This document shows positions 46,457 to 59,101 of a DNA stretch of 64,000 bases, piece after piece. Position 1 is the first letter of the stretch, and every line of letters begins with the position of its first letter. Below the pieces are notes generated by a model that was not told the origin of the DNA, searched no databases, and saw only the letters and a list, made by a program, of their open reading frames with translations. Made by a program: the position numbers and the translations under genes. Source of the DNA: Adenophora triphylla var. japonica (lineage: Eukaryota > Streptophyta > Magnoliopsida > Asterales > Campanulaceae); NCBI GenBank assembly GCA_022495995.1, contig JAFEMH010001307.1:248001-312000 (forward strand), given 5' to 3'.

Positions 46457-47565
46457 TCTATAATACAATATAAGGTCAATTAACCACCTCTTATCTACCA
46501 CATATATGGTGGTTCAAATTTAAAATTAGAAACGTGATTCAACGGCTGAAAATTATCTTCCTATTTTCTTTTTTAACCTCCCTTTTTCATTTCTCCTTTC
46601 TATTTTTCTTTTTAACTATTATTTCTTTTTTCAGATGACTTAAGTTTTTTTTTTTTTAATGAATTCACTAAGATTTGGTAAGAATTTTTTTTATATACAG
46701 AAAAATCGATTATATATGAATGATCATTTTTTTGTTTTTTTAATTATTTAGTACTAGTAAAAGCCCGTGTCCAAGGACACGTGTATTTTTTTAATTAAAA
46801 ATTTTTTTTTAAAAAAAAATTAAGGGAAAAATGGAAAAGGGACAACTTAGTGAGGACAAAATGGGAAATTTGATAGATGGAACTGTTCGTAGTACTGTAG
46901 ATAGTGGAGGTGTGATTTATACTATATATACTCTTTAAAAAGAGTTTTAGAATTTATATATACTCTTTCTTTCAAAAAATATTTGAATTGGGTATTTTTT
47001 TTCTTTTATATATTTGTGTATTTCAATTTGATTTATTTATTTTTCTCTTTTATTTTATTAGGATCATTTATTTAAGAAGTGTATCTTAACATAATAATTA
47101 CTATTATATATAATTAAATTTTTGAACGATTTTAGAATCTTTCAAAAAAATGATTTTAGAAAAATGTTTGTACCTAAATCAATTATTCGTCATGGTTACT
47201 TAAGTTTTTTGTTTCGAACCTTGGGTAAAAATAGGATAAGGGATGGGTTATGGATTATAATTATTATTAATTATTTATATGATTAATGGGTTGTGCTGGG
47301 GTTACGAAAAAAAATAACGTTAAATGGGAATTAAGAAAATGTTTTTTTACTAACCCTAAATGGATAACGGTCCCGAATAATCGACTTTCTCATATACTCT
47401 ACGGTAGTTACACAAACAAACCACTCTCCATCAAATGTTGATTATGAAACAAAGTAATCATCAGGATATTTGTTTTTTTTTTTTTGGATGAGAGGAAAGC
47501 GATTTCATCATTTTTTTTATTTGTGTACTGTCACCGTGTCAGTGGCACGGGTAAAAAAATACTAG
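46457..47565 (+). mobile_element. Helitron, 1.1 kb, non-autonomous
   Basis: Starts TCTATAATACAATATAAGG and ends with the hairpin ACCGTG-TCAGTG-GCACGGGT, AAAAAAATA and CTAG followed by T. It breaks the match to copy A between TGTGCAAA and TAATAACAGATTTGG. AT-rich inside, no ORF, and it hosts a smaller reverse Helitron. Confidence 0.75.
46754..46928 (-). mobile_element. Small Helitron, copy 4 (reverse, nested)
   Basis: On the minus strand: start near TATAGTATAAATCACACC (the TC start is mutated), ATTTTGTCCTCACTAAG, the hairpin CGTGTCCTTGGACACGGGC, TTTTA and CTAG at 46757-46754, with T next. About 175 bp. It lies inside the Helitron at 46457-47565, so it is younger than its host. Confidence 0.75.
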
Positions 47566-47744
47566 TAATAACAGATTTGGTTTAGTTGATATACTGACTT
47601 GGTAGTGCCCCCAGATGTGACCGAAATGGTGAACTGGTGAACAAATTGTGTCTTCTTCTTCTTTTATTACTTTTCATATGTATGTTGAATGCATGTTATC
47701 TCTTATTTATACATATGGTATGCGAAAAGTACTGCTCGGAGGCC

Positions 47745-47800
47745 GTCAATTCCCCAACAACTGGTATCATAGCTCCGGTTAGAAAATCATGGATGCCCTT
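47745..47800 (+). other. LTR-end and primer-site-like sequence (relic)
   Basis: CAATTCCCCAACA is followed by ACTGGTATCATAGC, which resembles an LTR end plus a tRNA-iMet primer site with one change. The sequence before it (GCATGTTATCTCTT, GGTATGCGAAAAGTACT) has a diverged partner near 59724. It may be the remnant of an older copia element; no coding part remains recognisable. Confidence 0.35.
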
Positions 47801-47804
47801 ATTG

Positions 47805-47960
47805 GATGCGGTACAATGCATATTTTGGTATGATGCGGTGCGGTACGATACATATTGATACGATGCGGTACAATGCATATTTTGGTATGATGCGGTGCGG
47901 TACGATACATATTGATACGGTGCGGTACGATCTGGTATGGTACGGTACAGATTTCGGTAC
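47805..47960. repeat. 57-bp minisatellite
   Basis: Two nearly identical 57-bp units starting GATGCGGTACAATGCATATT (47805 and 47862) and a partial, diverged third. Units are built of GCGGTACRATACAT words, suggesting an earlier, shorter repeat. Confidence 0.9.
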
Positions 47961-48006
47961 GGTATGGCGCATAATTCAGTGCAAAGTTTTAGTTAGCGGA
48001 GATACG

Positions 48007-48425
48007 TGTTGGGTTTTAAGGTTAAAAATGTAGCGGAAGATTTAACATATAACACAAAACCCTAGCCATGAATCCGTCTAACATGAATAGATAAAATCAT
48101 GAAATAGATTTACATACCTTAACAGTGATTTGTTGTTCGAAAACGAATCCGAGATTTAAACTTTGAATTGTTGATGAACCTTTGATCTTCTCCTCGTTCT
48201 TCCTTACGATGAATTAATCTTCAAGCTTTAGGTGATAACGGAATCACCCTCTATCGGTAATCCACACGCGAACGAACCAAGATCTTGTATCTTGTAGGAT
48301 TGCTAGATGATCCCGATTGTTGAATCGATATTCAACAATCAATGGTTGTTTATGTAATTGATTTGGGATGTTTTTGATCTTTGATTCTCAATCAAAATCA
48401 ATGTTTTGTGTTTCCAAAACTCAAA
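48007..48425 (-). repeat. Truncated left LTR of the copia-type element
   Basis: Matches 48891 to about 49310 (GCGGAAGATTTAACATATAA, ACCCTAGCCATGAATCCGTC) with a few percent difference. Homology stops after TTTCCAAAACTC. Confidence 0.88.
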
Positions 48426-48890
48426 AACCGTGACAAATTAAGATATAATGATGCACCCAACTGAATTGAAACTACATCAAAATACCTTAAAATTTCACAA
48501 GTGTTCTAATCAAGGGGTGACATAAAACTTAAACATTTAGAAGGTTTTACACATAGTAACAAACATCGCATGGTTGTATTATGAAACTTATGTGTACATA
48601 ATTATGAACATAGGACTTCACAAAATTTCTTAAACAAACAATTTGTTTTTCAAATCTGAGAATTTACTAAACTAATTAATCAAATTAAACAGATCAATAA
48701 ACCATGTAGAAGATTAATCATATCAATCAACTATTAATCATAATCATGTTATATAGCATATAATTGTTTTTTCAAAACAACACATATAAATTCATAGATC
48801 TATTTCATTCAGCATGTAAAGCATATAATAAAATTAAATCTAGCATGCCAATTTTAACCTAATCATGATAAAACGGGGCTCTGATACCAC

Positions 48891-50361
48891 TGTTAGGTTT
48901 TGAGATTACAAACGCAGCGGAAGATTTAACATATAACACAAAACCCTAGCCATGAATCCGTCTAACATGAATAGATAAAACCATGAAATAGATTTACAAC
49001 CTTAACAGTGATTTGTTGTTCAAAAACGAATTCGAGATTCAAATTTTGAATTGTTGATGAACCTTTGATCTTCTCCTTGTTCTTCCTTGCAATGAATTAA
49101 TCTTCAAGCTTTAGGTGATAACGGAATCATCCTCTATTGGTAATTCACACGCGAACGAACCAAGATCTTGTATCTTCTAGGATTGCTAGATGATCCTGAT
49201 TGTTGAATCGATATTCAACAATCAATGGTTGTTTATGGAATTGATTTGGGGTGTTTTTGATCTTTGATTCTCAATCAAAATCAATGTTTTGTGTTTCCAA
49301 AACTCCAAAATAGTGTCCTTTGGCTGAGGTGAAAGAGGCTATTTATACTTTATAAATATCCCTAAACCTTATGGAGAAAAAGCCCTAAACCTAACCAAAA
49401 ACGGAGTCTGGCGGACCTTGTCCCGCGCGAGATATGGCGTATCATGCGCGATACAAGTAATCTGTAACTTGGGAGCGGTCGCTCACTTTGATTGGGAGCG
49501 GACGCTCACTTTGTTCAGAACCTTTGTCTAGCACGGGACAAGTTTGTCTAGCGCAATACAACCCTTCTGCCAGCATCCAGAAGTCCAATTTCCAATTTTG
49601 AGCCATTGTTCAATTCGTTCTTTGTGTGTGAACCTTTAGAAATTATATTTATATTGGTAGTGAGTCGAAACATCGATCCTCACAAGACATAAGTGGTCTC
49701 TAGCAAGCCATTATGTCCACCCAATTAAATATAACATCAAATCTTGATTCCTTAATAGATCAATATCACAATCCCTTTGTCTACGATGTCATATTGAACA
49801 TAAGTCGTGGTCCATGTCAACTCATATTGTTTAATGCTTTCTCAACTCCGAATATTTTGATAATTCAAGTGCATTTGATCTCTATCAATCTCTTGAGTGT
49901 GGCCAAACATTTCATTAACACCATTCATCGAGGGGCCCAAGCAAACATCTCTCTCTACGAGAGGGACAAATCCCATCTTGACTTATCATTCTTCCCTACA
50001 AGAATTCAGTTGTGCCAACACAGCCCTTATTGCTATCCTATTAAAGATAGTGTTAGACTACATCAAACACAACGTTCATCATGTGGAACATAATGATAAT
50101 CTCAGGTACAAAGAATTCTAATGACACGACTATCATGAGATTTAATCATGACATATATGACCATAGACCATGTCATAAATCTCATAAGTGGGTCATGTCC
50201 AGTACTTTATTCTCTAACAAGTACCCATAAGTGTAATGTGTATCTCATGCATGTAATCATCTCCATGATTATCCATCACCAACTTATACTAGTTATTCAC
50301 AATAACTAGGGACGCAGGTTATTATAATAAACATGCAAAACATATAATAAACCAAATAAAC
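48891..50361 (-). repeat. Right LTR of the copia-type element (left portion)
   Basis: Continues at 59022-59096 after the gypsy insert. Contains a GC-rich palindromic stretch (GGGAGCGGTCGCTCAC, 49471-49511). A ~126-codon open frame at 49713-50093 lies within LTR sequence and has no protein character. Confidence 0.85.
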
Positions 50362-53129
50362 TGTGAGCACCCAAACCCGGGACCTAAGCGTATCCCGAGC
50401 TTGAGGAGCCCAACTAGGAAATCTCCTCTCTAAATTTTAAAAACTTTTATTTTCCTTTTAAAAGAAAACCCATTTTCAAATACCAAATTAAACCAACTAA
50501 TAATATCACCACTCCACAACTTCCATAAACCATAAAATGATTTCTTACATCGAAACTCATACTTAACTTTGTTTTACAAAAGAGTTTATACACATCTTCT
50601 CAAAAGAGTTTTACTAATTAAATACACCCAGACAACCAACTTATACACTTAACCTGACAAGTCCCCAAAAGCAAAAGTCCACAATTTAACCCCGGCCTCA
50701 CTGGTTCCGAGTCACTTTGTCTCAAGACAATCTAAAAGCAAGAAAGGGAAGGGGTGAGAATAAATCTCAATGAGCTATTATGAATGCGGCAAGATGCCAA
50801 ACAAGATGCAACACATAGCATGGTAGCACATAACACATTATAAAAGCGGTAAACACCTTACGTTACCTCATTTTACCTTTTTCCCGTACGAACAAATAAG
50901 TCGTACAACGTGGGAGTAAAACTCCAGCTCTTTGGTGAATTGCCTCCAAGACATTCACCTCTTTATAGGACTTCATACTCCGAGAGATCCATATAAGAAA
51001 AGATACCTATAATAGAGTATCCAACAATAATATCGCTAACTGTAAAGCTTTAGGCTTAATACGAAGCATTCCCCCGTACACCACCGCAACAGTGCAAAGC
51101 CTTTTGGGTCAATACGATCGTTAGCACACCCACTCGTGGCCACGAGAGGGACGGTCCCAGTATGATGAACCTTCAATCACTTATAGAACAAATCCATAAT
51201 TGATTGAATTCCATTATACCCCGAATATCAACATGTTCAAGCACAATATAGATACTTGAAACATAATCCACAAAAAGGGATAATCATATAACAACATGGT
51301 AATGTATACTCATGAAATCAATACCATAGTGCAACAACCATTTAGTACACTATGCATCATAATATAACAACATGGTAATGTATACTCATGCTAATCAATA
51401 CCATAAATGAATATAAATTCAAGTAAGGTAACCATATAACCAAATAATCCACACTTGGGATGCAATGTAACAACAAGTCAAACATTCCACACTTGGGATG
51501 CTCATATGATATGTCTAATAGTCCATACTTAGAATCTTATGATAACCATATAATCAATGATTCCACAACTTGGAATAACAATGCCACAAGGTGATACATA
51601 CCCATTACTAACTAGCTCAATAGTGAACCTATAGCTTCTATACTATTGCAACTACTCACCAAAGATATGGAGTAAGTAAGGCCACTATGTATCGTAAATC
51701 ATTCCTACATTTTCATTATACAACCTCGAATAACCTTAATAAAAGTTCAAGATCTATTTCCCAAGTTGGAACTATTTTGGTGAAGTACTAATCAAACTTA
51801 ACAATTGTTTCCCGGACAATGATCCATATTACAAGGTCACGATAGAGATTCAAATTAAATTATTAAGTTGTAGTCACAATGCTTAAGTAGCCCAAGTTCT
51901 ACTTTAATCTAAGTTGAGAAGGGTTGATTAATATCCGAAAGTGATTAGGTTCCATTAATTTATAGTGGTTAGGATTCTCAATTCATCCTACAAGATCATT
52001 ATACAATAAGACAAGGCCTCTATGAAGGTTCAAGCTCAATTTACTAAGTGGGAGTCACAATCTATAAGGGACCAAACAAGGTTGCTACACAAATTCTCGG
52101 TTCGATTCAAAGTTCGGTTTCGGGTCTTGGGCGACCGCCCATACCTCTTGGGCGACCGCCCAAGAGGGTTTTTCAAGCAATATAGTTTACGGACACATGG
52201 GCGGCCGCTCATGCCCCTTTGGGCGACCGCCCAAGTGCCTGGGCCAGAAATTCCTAAGTTTCCCTTTTTGTCTCTTACCATTTTTTTTTTCCTTTACCAT
52301 ACTTCTTATACTCATGAACACCAAAAATTTTCTAATTCAACAAGGTTATCATAAAATCATATAAACCCAAAATAAGTGATTCTAAATTATTTATCATTAT
52401 AACCTTCACCCATTTCAAATCCTCTAGGTTATCTTCCAAGATCACAAACTTCATTCTATTCCATTTACTACCCATTCAACTCCTATAAAATTCCCAAAGC
52501 ATGAACCCAACATCAAAGAACAAGGAGAACATTAAGGAGAGTATGAACAAGTAAGAGAAGGGAAATCATAACAACTCACCTTAGCTAGAACAAGATGAAA
52601 TGAAGCTTTTCTAGGCTTGATCAATTCCTTGAGATGTACCACTCACAAAAGGACACTTGGATTTGAAAATGAAGTAGAAATGGCCTAGCTATAATTCTTG
52701 AAAGGGGAAGCTTTAATGGAGGCTTTCCATGGAGCTTTCTTGGCTAGAAAAGAAATGGTAAGAGAAATGATGAAGGAGATAGATGGAGTGTGGAAGTGTA
52801 AGAGGAAGTATGGGGAGGTGAGGGAGGAAATTGACTTTAAGAGCCAAAGTTGAGGGAATTAGGGGGAAGGAAATGGCCCCCCCTCAAACTAAGGCTTTCA
52901 CACTTTAACTAGACACATCACTTTAATTATTTATCTACCCAATTTATCCTTCTCCTATTATTTATTTATTTGCTATTTTTATATTTTTTCTAGAACATAA
53001 ATTTATTTTACTATCATGTATCCTAACATATGAAATCAATATATAAAAATGAACACATAATATTAAAAATAATATTAAAAGCACACAATATGATATTTAA
53101 AATTAGTGCCTAGGGTTAGGGTCGTTACA
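50362..53129 (-). repeat. Left (3') LTR of the gypsy element
   Basis: Very similar to the right LTR. The clearest difference lies in the GC-palindrome block (52126-52237 here), which has one 21-bp unit fewer. A segment near 51230-51420 has repeated AACATGGTAATGTATACTCA copies. Confidence 0.92.
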
Positions 53130-54900
53130 TTCACTCCTCCTTAAAGAAAATTCGTCCCGAATTTTAAACTTGATTACCTTAATGCTCCATAACAAGGGGT
53201 ACTTTCCCAAACAATTCAATTTACCACTTTCAACTAGTTTTCTCAAGTCATGATTCTTATGTACATTATCAACACCCTAAAATTTAATCCCGGAATTGAA
53301 ATCCTAATAACTCTCAACGTTTTCCCCACATAATTCAAATTTGTCTAAACATCCTTAATTGCAGAATTCCACACGTACGAAGGATCATAAATAAATTTTC
53401 TCATACCAATCTTTAGATAATACCCATTCAATGCTAAACTAAACTGCTATTATACTAAACTCCCTTAAGATTAATAGAACTTCTCCAGTTGAAAAGAAAT
53501 TCAACACACAATCTATTCTTCAAAATTGGATAATCTCCTCATCTTGTGACTATCCTCTAATCCTATTAAATTCGAATCACCGTTGGACTTCCTTTAAAGT
53601 CTCCACATTCTATGGGCCTATCCTGACTAATTGCAACAATGTCTCGCCTTAATACTCAAAGGATACGCTTGACGACACATAAGCCTTTCGGCAAATCGCC
53701 TTCGAAATCACAATAACTTTTCCGGATAATATAAAATGACGCAATTAAAATCTTTTAATAGTTCCAACCATCTCTTAGGCTTATAGATCTCTCCCCCTCG
53801 AATAACTAAATTCTCCCAAACTCATAGGATCGGTCACAATTCTCAAAAGGAAACTTCAAAAAGATAAGATTCTTACTTAGATAACGCAACACAATTGTAG
53901 TCACTCTTAAGTAAGGAATAAGAAAATTTCCGCTTTATCTAAGTTAACTTCCTCAAAGCATACGCTATCACTTTCACATTTCTCATAATTTTACAACCAA
54001 TTCTTCCTTCTAATACGCACTTAAAATTCACAAAGTTCTCACATTCACTAGGTAAGGTAAGGATCGGATCTATAGTTAATCTTTTCTCCATTTCTACCAA
54101 TATTATTCACTCTTATTACATCTTACACCATTGACGTCCTTCCGAGTTATCTAAACCAACGATTTTATAATTCTCGAGAATTCCTTAAAAATTCCTTTTG
54201 TAGCACTTTGTCAACCTCAAAGATTACGGACACAATCCTCGTAAGATCCATGGTAACTTCCAAGCTTAAAACTATAGAACCCCAAATTTTGAAAACTTCT
54301 CGAGCCAACTCACACTAGCTAACTTTGCATACAAGTACTTCTCACCAGGGATTATTAACCCTATCCTCCAATGATTTTCATGATCCTCTCGGAACTTTAA
54401 TTAACAAAGAGACCCTCAATTCTAATTACCATAAAGCCATCAAAATAAGGCTTAAAAATTCTGCTTATCATACTTAGAATCAACACATACGATACCTTGA
54501 TGAAAATACAATTACCATCTACTCACAACCAGCACGAAAATTTTTCGGAAAGACTTCTTATGCAAGTCTAACACCAACCAAATACCTTTTACACTTTTTA
54601 ACCAACAATTTTCTGGCTTAAACGCATATATAACAAGAATACCGTATAAAGGTTTATCTATATCAAATACCAATATAATCAAATTGGGTATAGAAAAGAA
54701 GACTCATTTCTTATGATAGTCTACCAACATAACAACTACTTAACCCTCCAGGTCAAGTATATCTCCTATTTACAAATTGGTAATCATACCAAATCAACTG
54801 GCAATACATACTCAGTCATGACCACATCACTATCGTGGTAAATCAAGGGAGGTTCGAGGTATCCTCTCATAAGAGCAGAATCCTTTAACAATAAAACAAC
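53130..54900 (-). other. Non-coding interior of the gypsy element
   Basis: No open frame of note and no RT, integrase or RNase H motif recognised on either strand. It lies where pol would be in a full element, between gag and the 3' purine tract. Confidence 0.6.
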
Positions 54901-55126
54901 ATCTCAAACAATGTATGTCACATATAAGCAAAATGTGATGCCAAACATAAATGATATGCAACAGGATCTATAAAATATGACCCCTAATTCTGAGACAGGG
55001 AATATACCTCTAGTAACCTCTGAGGAAGTTATCTCTCCTAGGTTCGAAACATGTACTCGACCATAGACCTTCTGTTTCGGTTCTCCTTCGCTATCTCTTT
55101 TGGTACCACCTCTTTGACGTCCACCT

Positions 55127-56164
55127 TTACAGGTGGCCATTGCTTGAAACTCGTCCCTGAAGAAACTTTGGACAATTCCTCCTAAAGTGTCCCATTTCTC
55201 CACACTTAATACATTTACCTTGCTTACTCCAACAATGATCTTCGGTATGCCCAATCTTCTTGCAAAATTTACACTTCATCCCATACTGTTTGGATTTTGG
55301 CCTAGATGAAGAAGCTACAACAAACTCTCCTCTCACACTTCCTGAAGTTAAAGTCCTTGGCTGTCCACTACTGATTTTGGATCCTTGTCCTATACACTTT
55401 GACTTGTTTCCAATCTCACTTCCGGATCTTCCACTATTTTCCTCAATGTCCTTCTCGACCTTATATGCCCTATCTATGACTGTCTGATAATCGATGAAAC
55501 TATCAATCCATAATTTCTTCCTAAACTCACTCCTCAAACTCCGTTACAAACTTCTGAACCCTTTTCCCTTCATGCGATACCAACTGAGGGCAACACTTAG
55601 CTAATTCCTCAAACCTGACCGAATGCGATTCACCGTCATGTTCCCTTGTTTTAGTCTTAAGAATTCAATCTCCTTCTTATCCCTTGTAACCATGGAAATG
55701 AAATAGTCCTCGAACTGTTGAGTGAAATTATCCCAAGTCTGGGGCGTATGATTCCGCTCCCATCTTTCCTTCACAATCTGCCACCACTGATCAGCTGGAC
55801 CTTCAAGTTTGAAAACGGCATACCTAACTCTCTCTTTGTTGGGACTTCCCATAACCTCGAAAATCCTATTCATTTCTGCTAACCATTTTTCTGCCTTTAA
55901 CGGATTCGGATCTCCGTAAAAGCTCGGTGGGTTCATCCTCACAAATCTTTCTAATCCATCACTTTGGTATCCCTCAGGTTGATTCGGAACCGATCCTCTA
56001 GTCTCCATATTATGTACAAACATCCTGAACAATTTCATCATCTCTTCATTCTGATTTTCACCTATACCCATATCTCCTTCATTTTCTAGAACCCTTCGCC
56101 GATCATCATTGCTTCCGACCATTAGAACGAACTCCTGTATTAAACACTCGGCGTTAATTACCAC
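55127..56164 (-). pseudogene. gag: Gypsy gag, frameshifted
   Basis: From 56164 the frame reads a gag capsid region with MNPPSFYGDPNPLKAEKWL and KLEGPADQWW, typical of plant gypsy gag. It breaks by a frameshift near 55620 and again near 55540. The last part carries two CCHC zinc knuckles (CKFCKKIGHTEDHC, then CIKCGEMGHFRRNC, about 55270-55165), then frameshifts near the end. Gag packages the element RNA; this copy cannot make a full protein. Confidence 0.85.
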
Positions 56165-56223
56165 ACATTCCCCCTTAGTTTAGACATCTACCCTTGACCT
56201 CTAAACTAAGCTCTGATACCAAC

Positions 56224-59016
56224 TGTGAGCACCCCAACCCGGGACCTAAGCGTATCCCGAGCTTGAGGAGCCCAACTAGGAAATCTCCTCTCTAAATTTT
56301 AAAAACTTTTATTTTCCTTTTAAAAGAAAACCCATTTTTAAATACCAAATTAAACCAACTAATAATATCACCACTCCACAACTTCCATAAACCATAAAAT
56401 GATTTCTTACATCGAAACTCATACTTAACTTTGTTTTACAAAAGAGTTTATACACATCTTCTCAAAAGAGTTTTACTAATTAAATACACCCGTACAACCA
56501 ACTTATACACTTAACCCGACAAGTCCCCAAAAGCAAAAGTCCACAATTTAACCCCGGCCTCACCGGTTCCGGGCCAATTGCCTCAAAGACAATCTAAAAC
56601 AAGAAAAGGGAAGGGGTGAGAATAAATCTCAATGAGCTATTATGAATGCAAAGAAGATGCCAAACAAGATGCAACACATAGCATGGTAGCACATAACACA
56701 TTATAAAGCGGTAAACACCTTACGTTATCTCATTTTACCTTTTTCCCGTCTGAACAATAAGTCGTACAACGTGGGAGTAAAACTCCACTCTTTGGTGAAT
56801 TGCCTCCAAAGACATTCACCTCTTATAGGACTCATACTCCAGAGACCCATATAAGAAAAGATACCTATAATAGAGTATCCAACAATAATATCGCTAATCG
56901 TAAAGCTTTTAGGCTTAATACGTAAGCATTCCCCGTACACCAATTGCAACAGGTCTGTAAAGCCTTTTGGGTCAATACAGTCGTTAGCACACCCACTCTG
57001 TGGCCACAGAGGGGACGGTCCCAGGTATGATGAACCTTCAATCACTTATAGAACAAATCCATAATTGATTGAATTCCATTATACCCCCGAATATCAACAT
57101 GTTCAAGCACAATATAGATACTTGAAACATAATCCACAAAAAGGGATAATCATATAACAACATGGTAATGTATACTCATGAAATCAATACCATAGTGCAA
57201 CAACCATTTAGTACACTATGCATCATAATATAACAACATGGTAATGTATACTCATGCTAATCAATACCATAAATGAATATAAATTCAAGTAAGGTAACCA
57301 TATAACCAAATAATCCACACTTGGGATGCAATGTAACAACAAGTCAAACATTCCACACTTGGGATGCACATAACAGTATGTCTAATAGTCCATACTTAGA
57401 ATCTTATGATAACCATATAATCAATGATTCCACAACTTGGAATAACAATGCCACAAGGTGATACATACCCATTACTAACTAGCTCAATAGTGAACCTATA
57501 GCTTCTATACTATTGCAACTACTCACCAAAGATATGGAGTAAGTAAGGCCACTATGTATCGTAAACCATTCCTACATTTTCATTATACAACCTCGAATAA
57601 CCTTAATAAAAGTTCAAGATCTATTTCCCAAGTTGGAACTATTTTGGTGAAGTACTAATCAAACTTAACAATTGTTTCCCGGACAATGATCCATATTACA
57701 AGGTCACGATAGAGATTCAAATTAAATTATTAAGTTGTAGTCACAATGCTTAAGTAGCCCAAGTTCTACTTTAATCTAAGTTGAGAAGGGTTGATTAATA
57801 TCCGAAAGTGATTAGGTTCCATTAATTTATAGTGGTTAGGATTCTCAATCCATCCTACAAGATCATTATACAATAAGACAAGGCCTCTATGAAGGTTCAA
57901 GCTCAATTTACTAAGTGGGAGTCACAATCTATAAGGGACCAAACAAGGTTGCTACACAAATTCTGGTTCAGATTCAAAGTTCAGTTTCCTGGGGTCTTGG
58001 GCGACCGCCCATACCTCTTGGGCGACCGCCCATACCTCTTGGGCGACCGCCCAAGAGGGTTTTTCAAGCAATATAGTTTCTGGACACATGGGCGGCCGCT
58101 CATGCCCACTGAGCGGCGCAGAGTGCACAGGCGAGAAATTCCTAAGTTTCCCTTTTTGTCTCTTACCATTTTTCTTTCCTTTACCATACTTCTTATACTC
58201 ATGAACACCAAGAATTTTCTAATTCAACAAGGTTATCATAAAATCATATAAATCCAAAATAAGTGATTCTAAATTATTTATCATTATAACCTTCACCCAT
58301 TTCAAATCCTCTAGGTTATCTTCCAAGATCACAAACTTCATTCTATTCCATTTACTACCCATTCAACTCCTATAAAATTCCCAAAGCATGAACCCAACAT
58401 CAAAGAACAAGGAGAACATTAAGGAGAGTATGAACAAGTAAGAGAAGGGAAATCATAACAACTCACCTTAGCTAGAACAAGATGAAATGAAGCTTTTCTA
58501 GGCTTGATCAATTCCTTGAGATGTACCACTCACAAAAGGACACTTGGATTTGAAAATGAAGTAGAAATGGCCTAGCTATAATTCTTGAAAGGGGAAGCTT
58601 TAATGGAGGCTTTCCATGGAGCTTTCTTGGCTAGAAAAGAAATGGTAAGAGAAATGATGAAGGAGATAGATGGAGTGTGGAAGTGTAAGAGGAAGTATGG
58701 GGAGGTGAGGGAGGAAATTGACTTTAAGAGCCAAAGTTGAGGGAATTAGGGGGAAGGAAATGGCCCCCCCTCAAACTAAGGCTTTCACACTTTAACTAGA
58801 CACATCACTTTAATTATTTATCTACCCAATTTATCCTTCTCCTATTATTTATTTATTTGCTATTTTTATATTTTTTCTAGAACATAAATTTATTTTACTA
58901 TCATGTATCCTAACATATGAAATCAGTATATAAAAATGGACACATAATATTAAAAATAATATTAAAAGCACACAATATGATATTTAAAATTAGTGCCTAG
59001 GGTTAGGGTCGTTACA
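56224..59016 (-). repeat. Right (5') LTR of the gypsy element
   Basis: Contains the GC-palindrome block at 57996-58110 with three GGGCGACCGCCC units spaced 21 bp apart. Adjacent to the primer-binding site, so it is the 5' LTR on the minus strand. Confidence 0.92.
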
Positions 59017-59101
59017 TAAACAATCTCTATAATAAATGGTAAAGGGTATTAATTATAAGTCAAACATAACTAAACGCCTAAGGCATTACACCAACAATAC
59101 G

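Larger units (their letters stand above)
50362..59016 (-). mobile_element. Ty3/gypsy-type element, gag-only, 2.8-kb LTRs
   Basis: TAAAC flanks it exactly (50357-50361, 59017-59021). LTRs lie at 50362-53129 (2,768 bp) and 56224-59016 (2,793 bp), with ends TGTGAGCACC and GGTCGTTACA on plus (TGTAACGACC on minus). The primer site TTGGTATCAGAG lies at 56222-56211 (minus), and a purine tract AAGGAGGAGTGA lies next to the left LTR, so it reads right to left. The 3.1-kb inside has a broken gag (55127-56164) and ~1.8 kb of non-coding sequence; protease, RT and integrase are missing. Gag type and LTR start fit gypsy. It resembles LARD-like non-autonomous elements that depend on a relative. Confidence 0.9.
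48007..59096 (-). mobile_element. Copia-type LTR element, internally deleted, split by a gypsy element
   Basis: ATACG flanks the whole at 48002-48006 and 59097-59101. The left (3') LTR is truncated (48007 to about 48425, start TGTTGGGTTTTAAGG). The right (5') LTR is 48891-50361 plus 59022-59096 (start TGTTAGGTTTTGAGA, end TTACACCAACA), about 1,546 bp without the insert. On the minus strand TGGTATCAGAG (48889-48879) next to the right LTR is the tRNA-iMet primer site. Only ~460 bp lies between the LTR copies, and no gag or pol is present, so the rest was lost in one deletion that also removed most of the left LTR. Copia assignment rests on LTR style and the 5-bp duplication; a TRIM/LARD relative is possible. 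Confidence 0.85.

Noticed and set aside
49713..50093. 126-codon open frame
   Set aside because: It lies wholly in the LTR of the copia-type element and has no domain or coding character.
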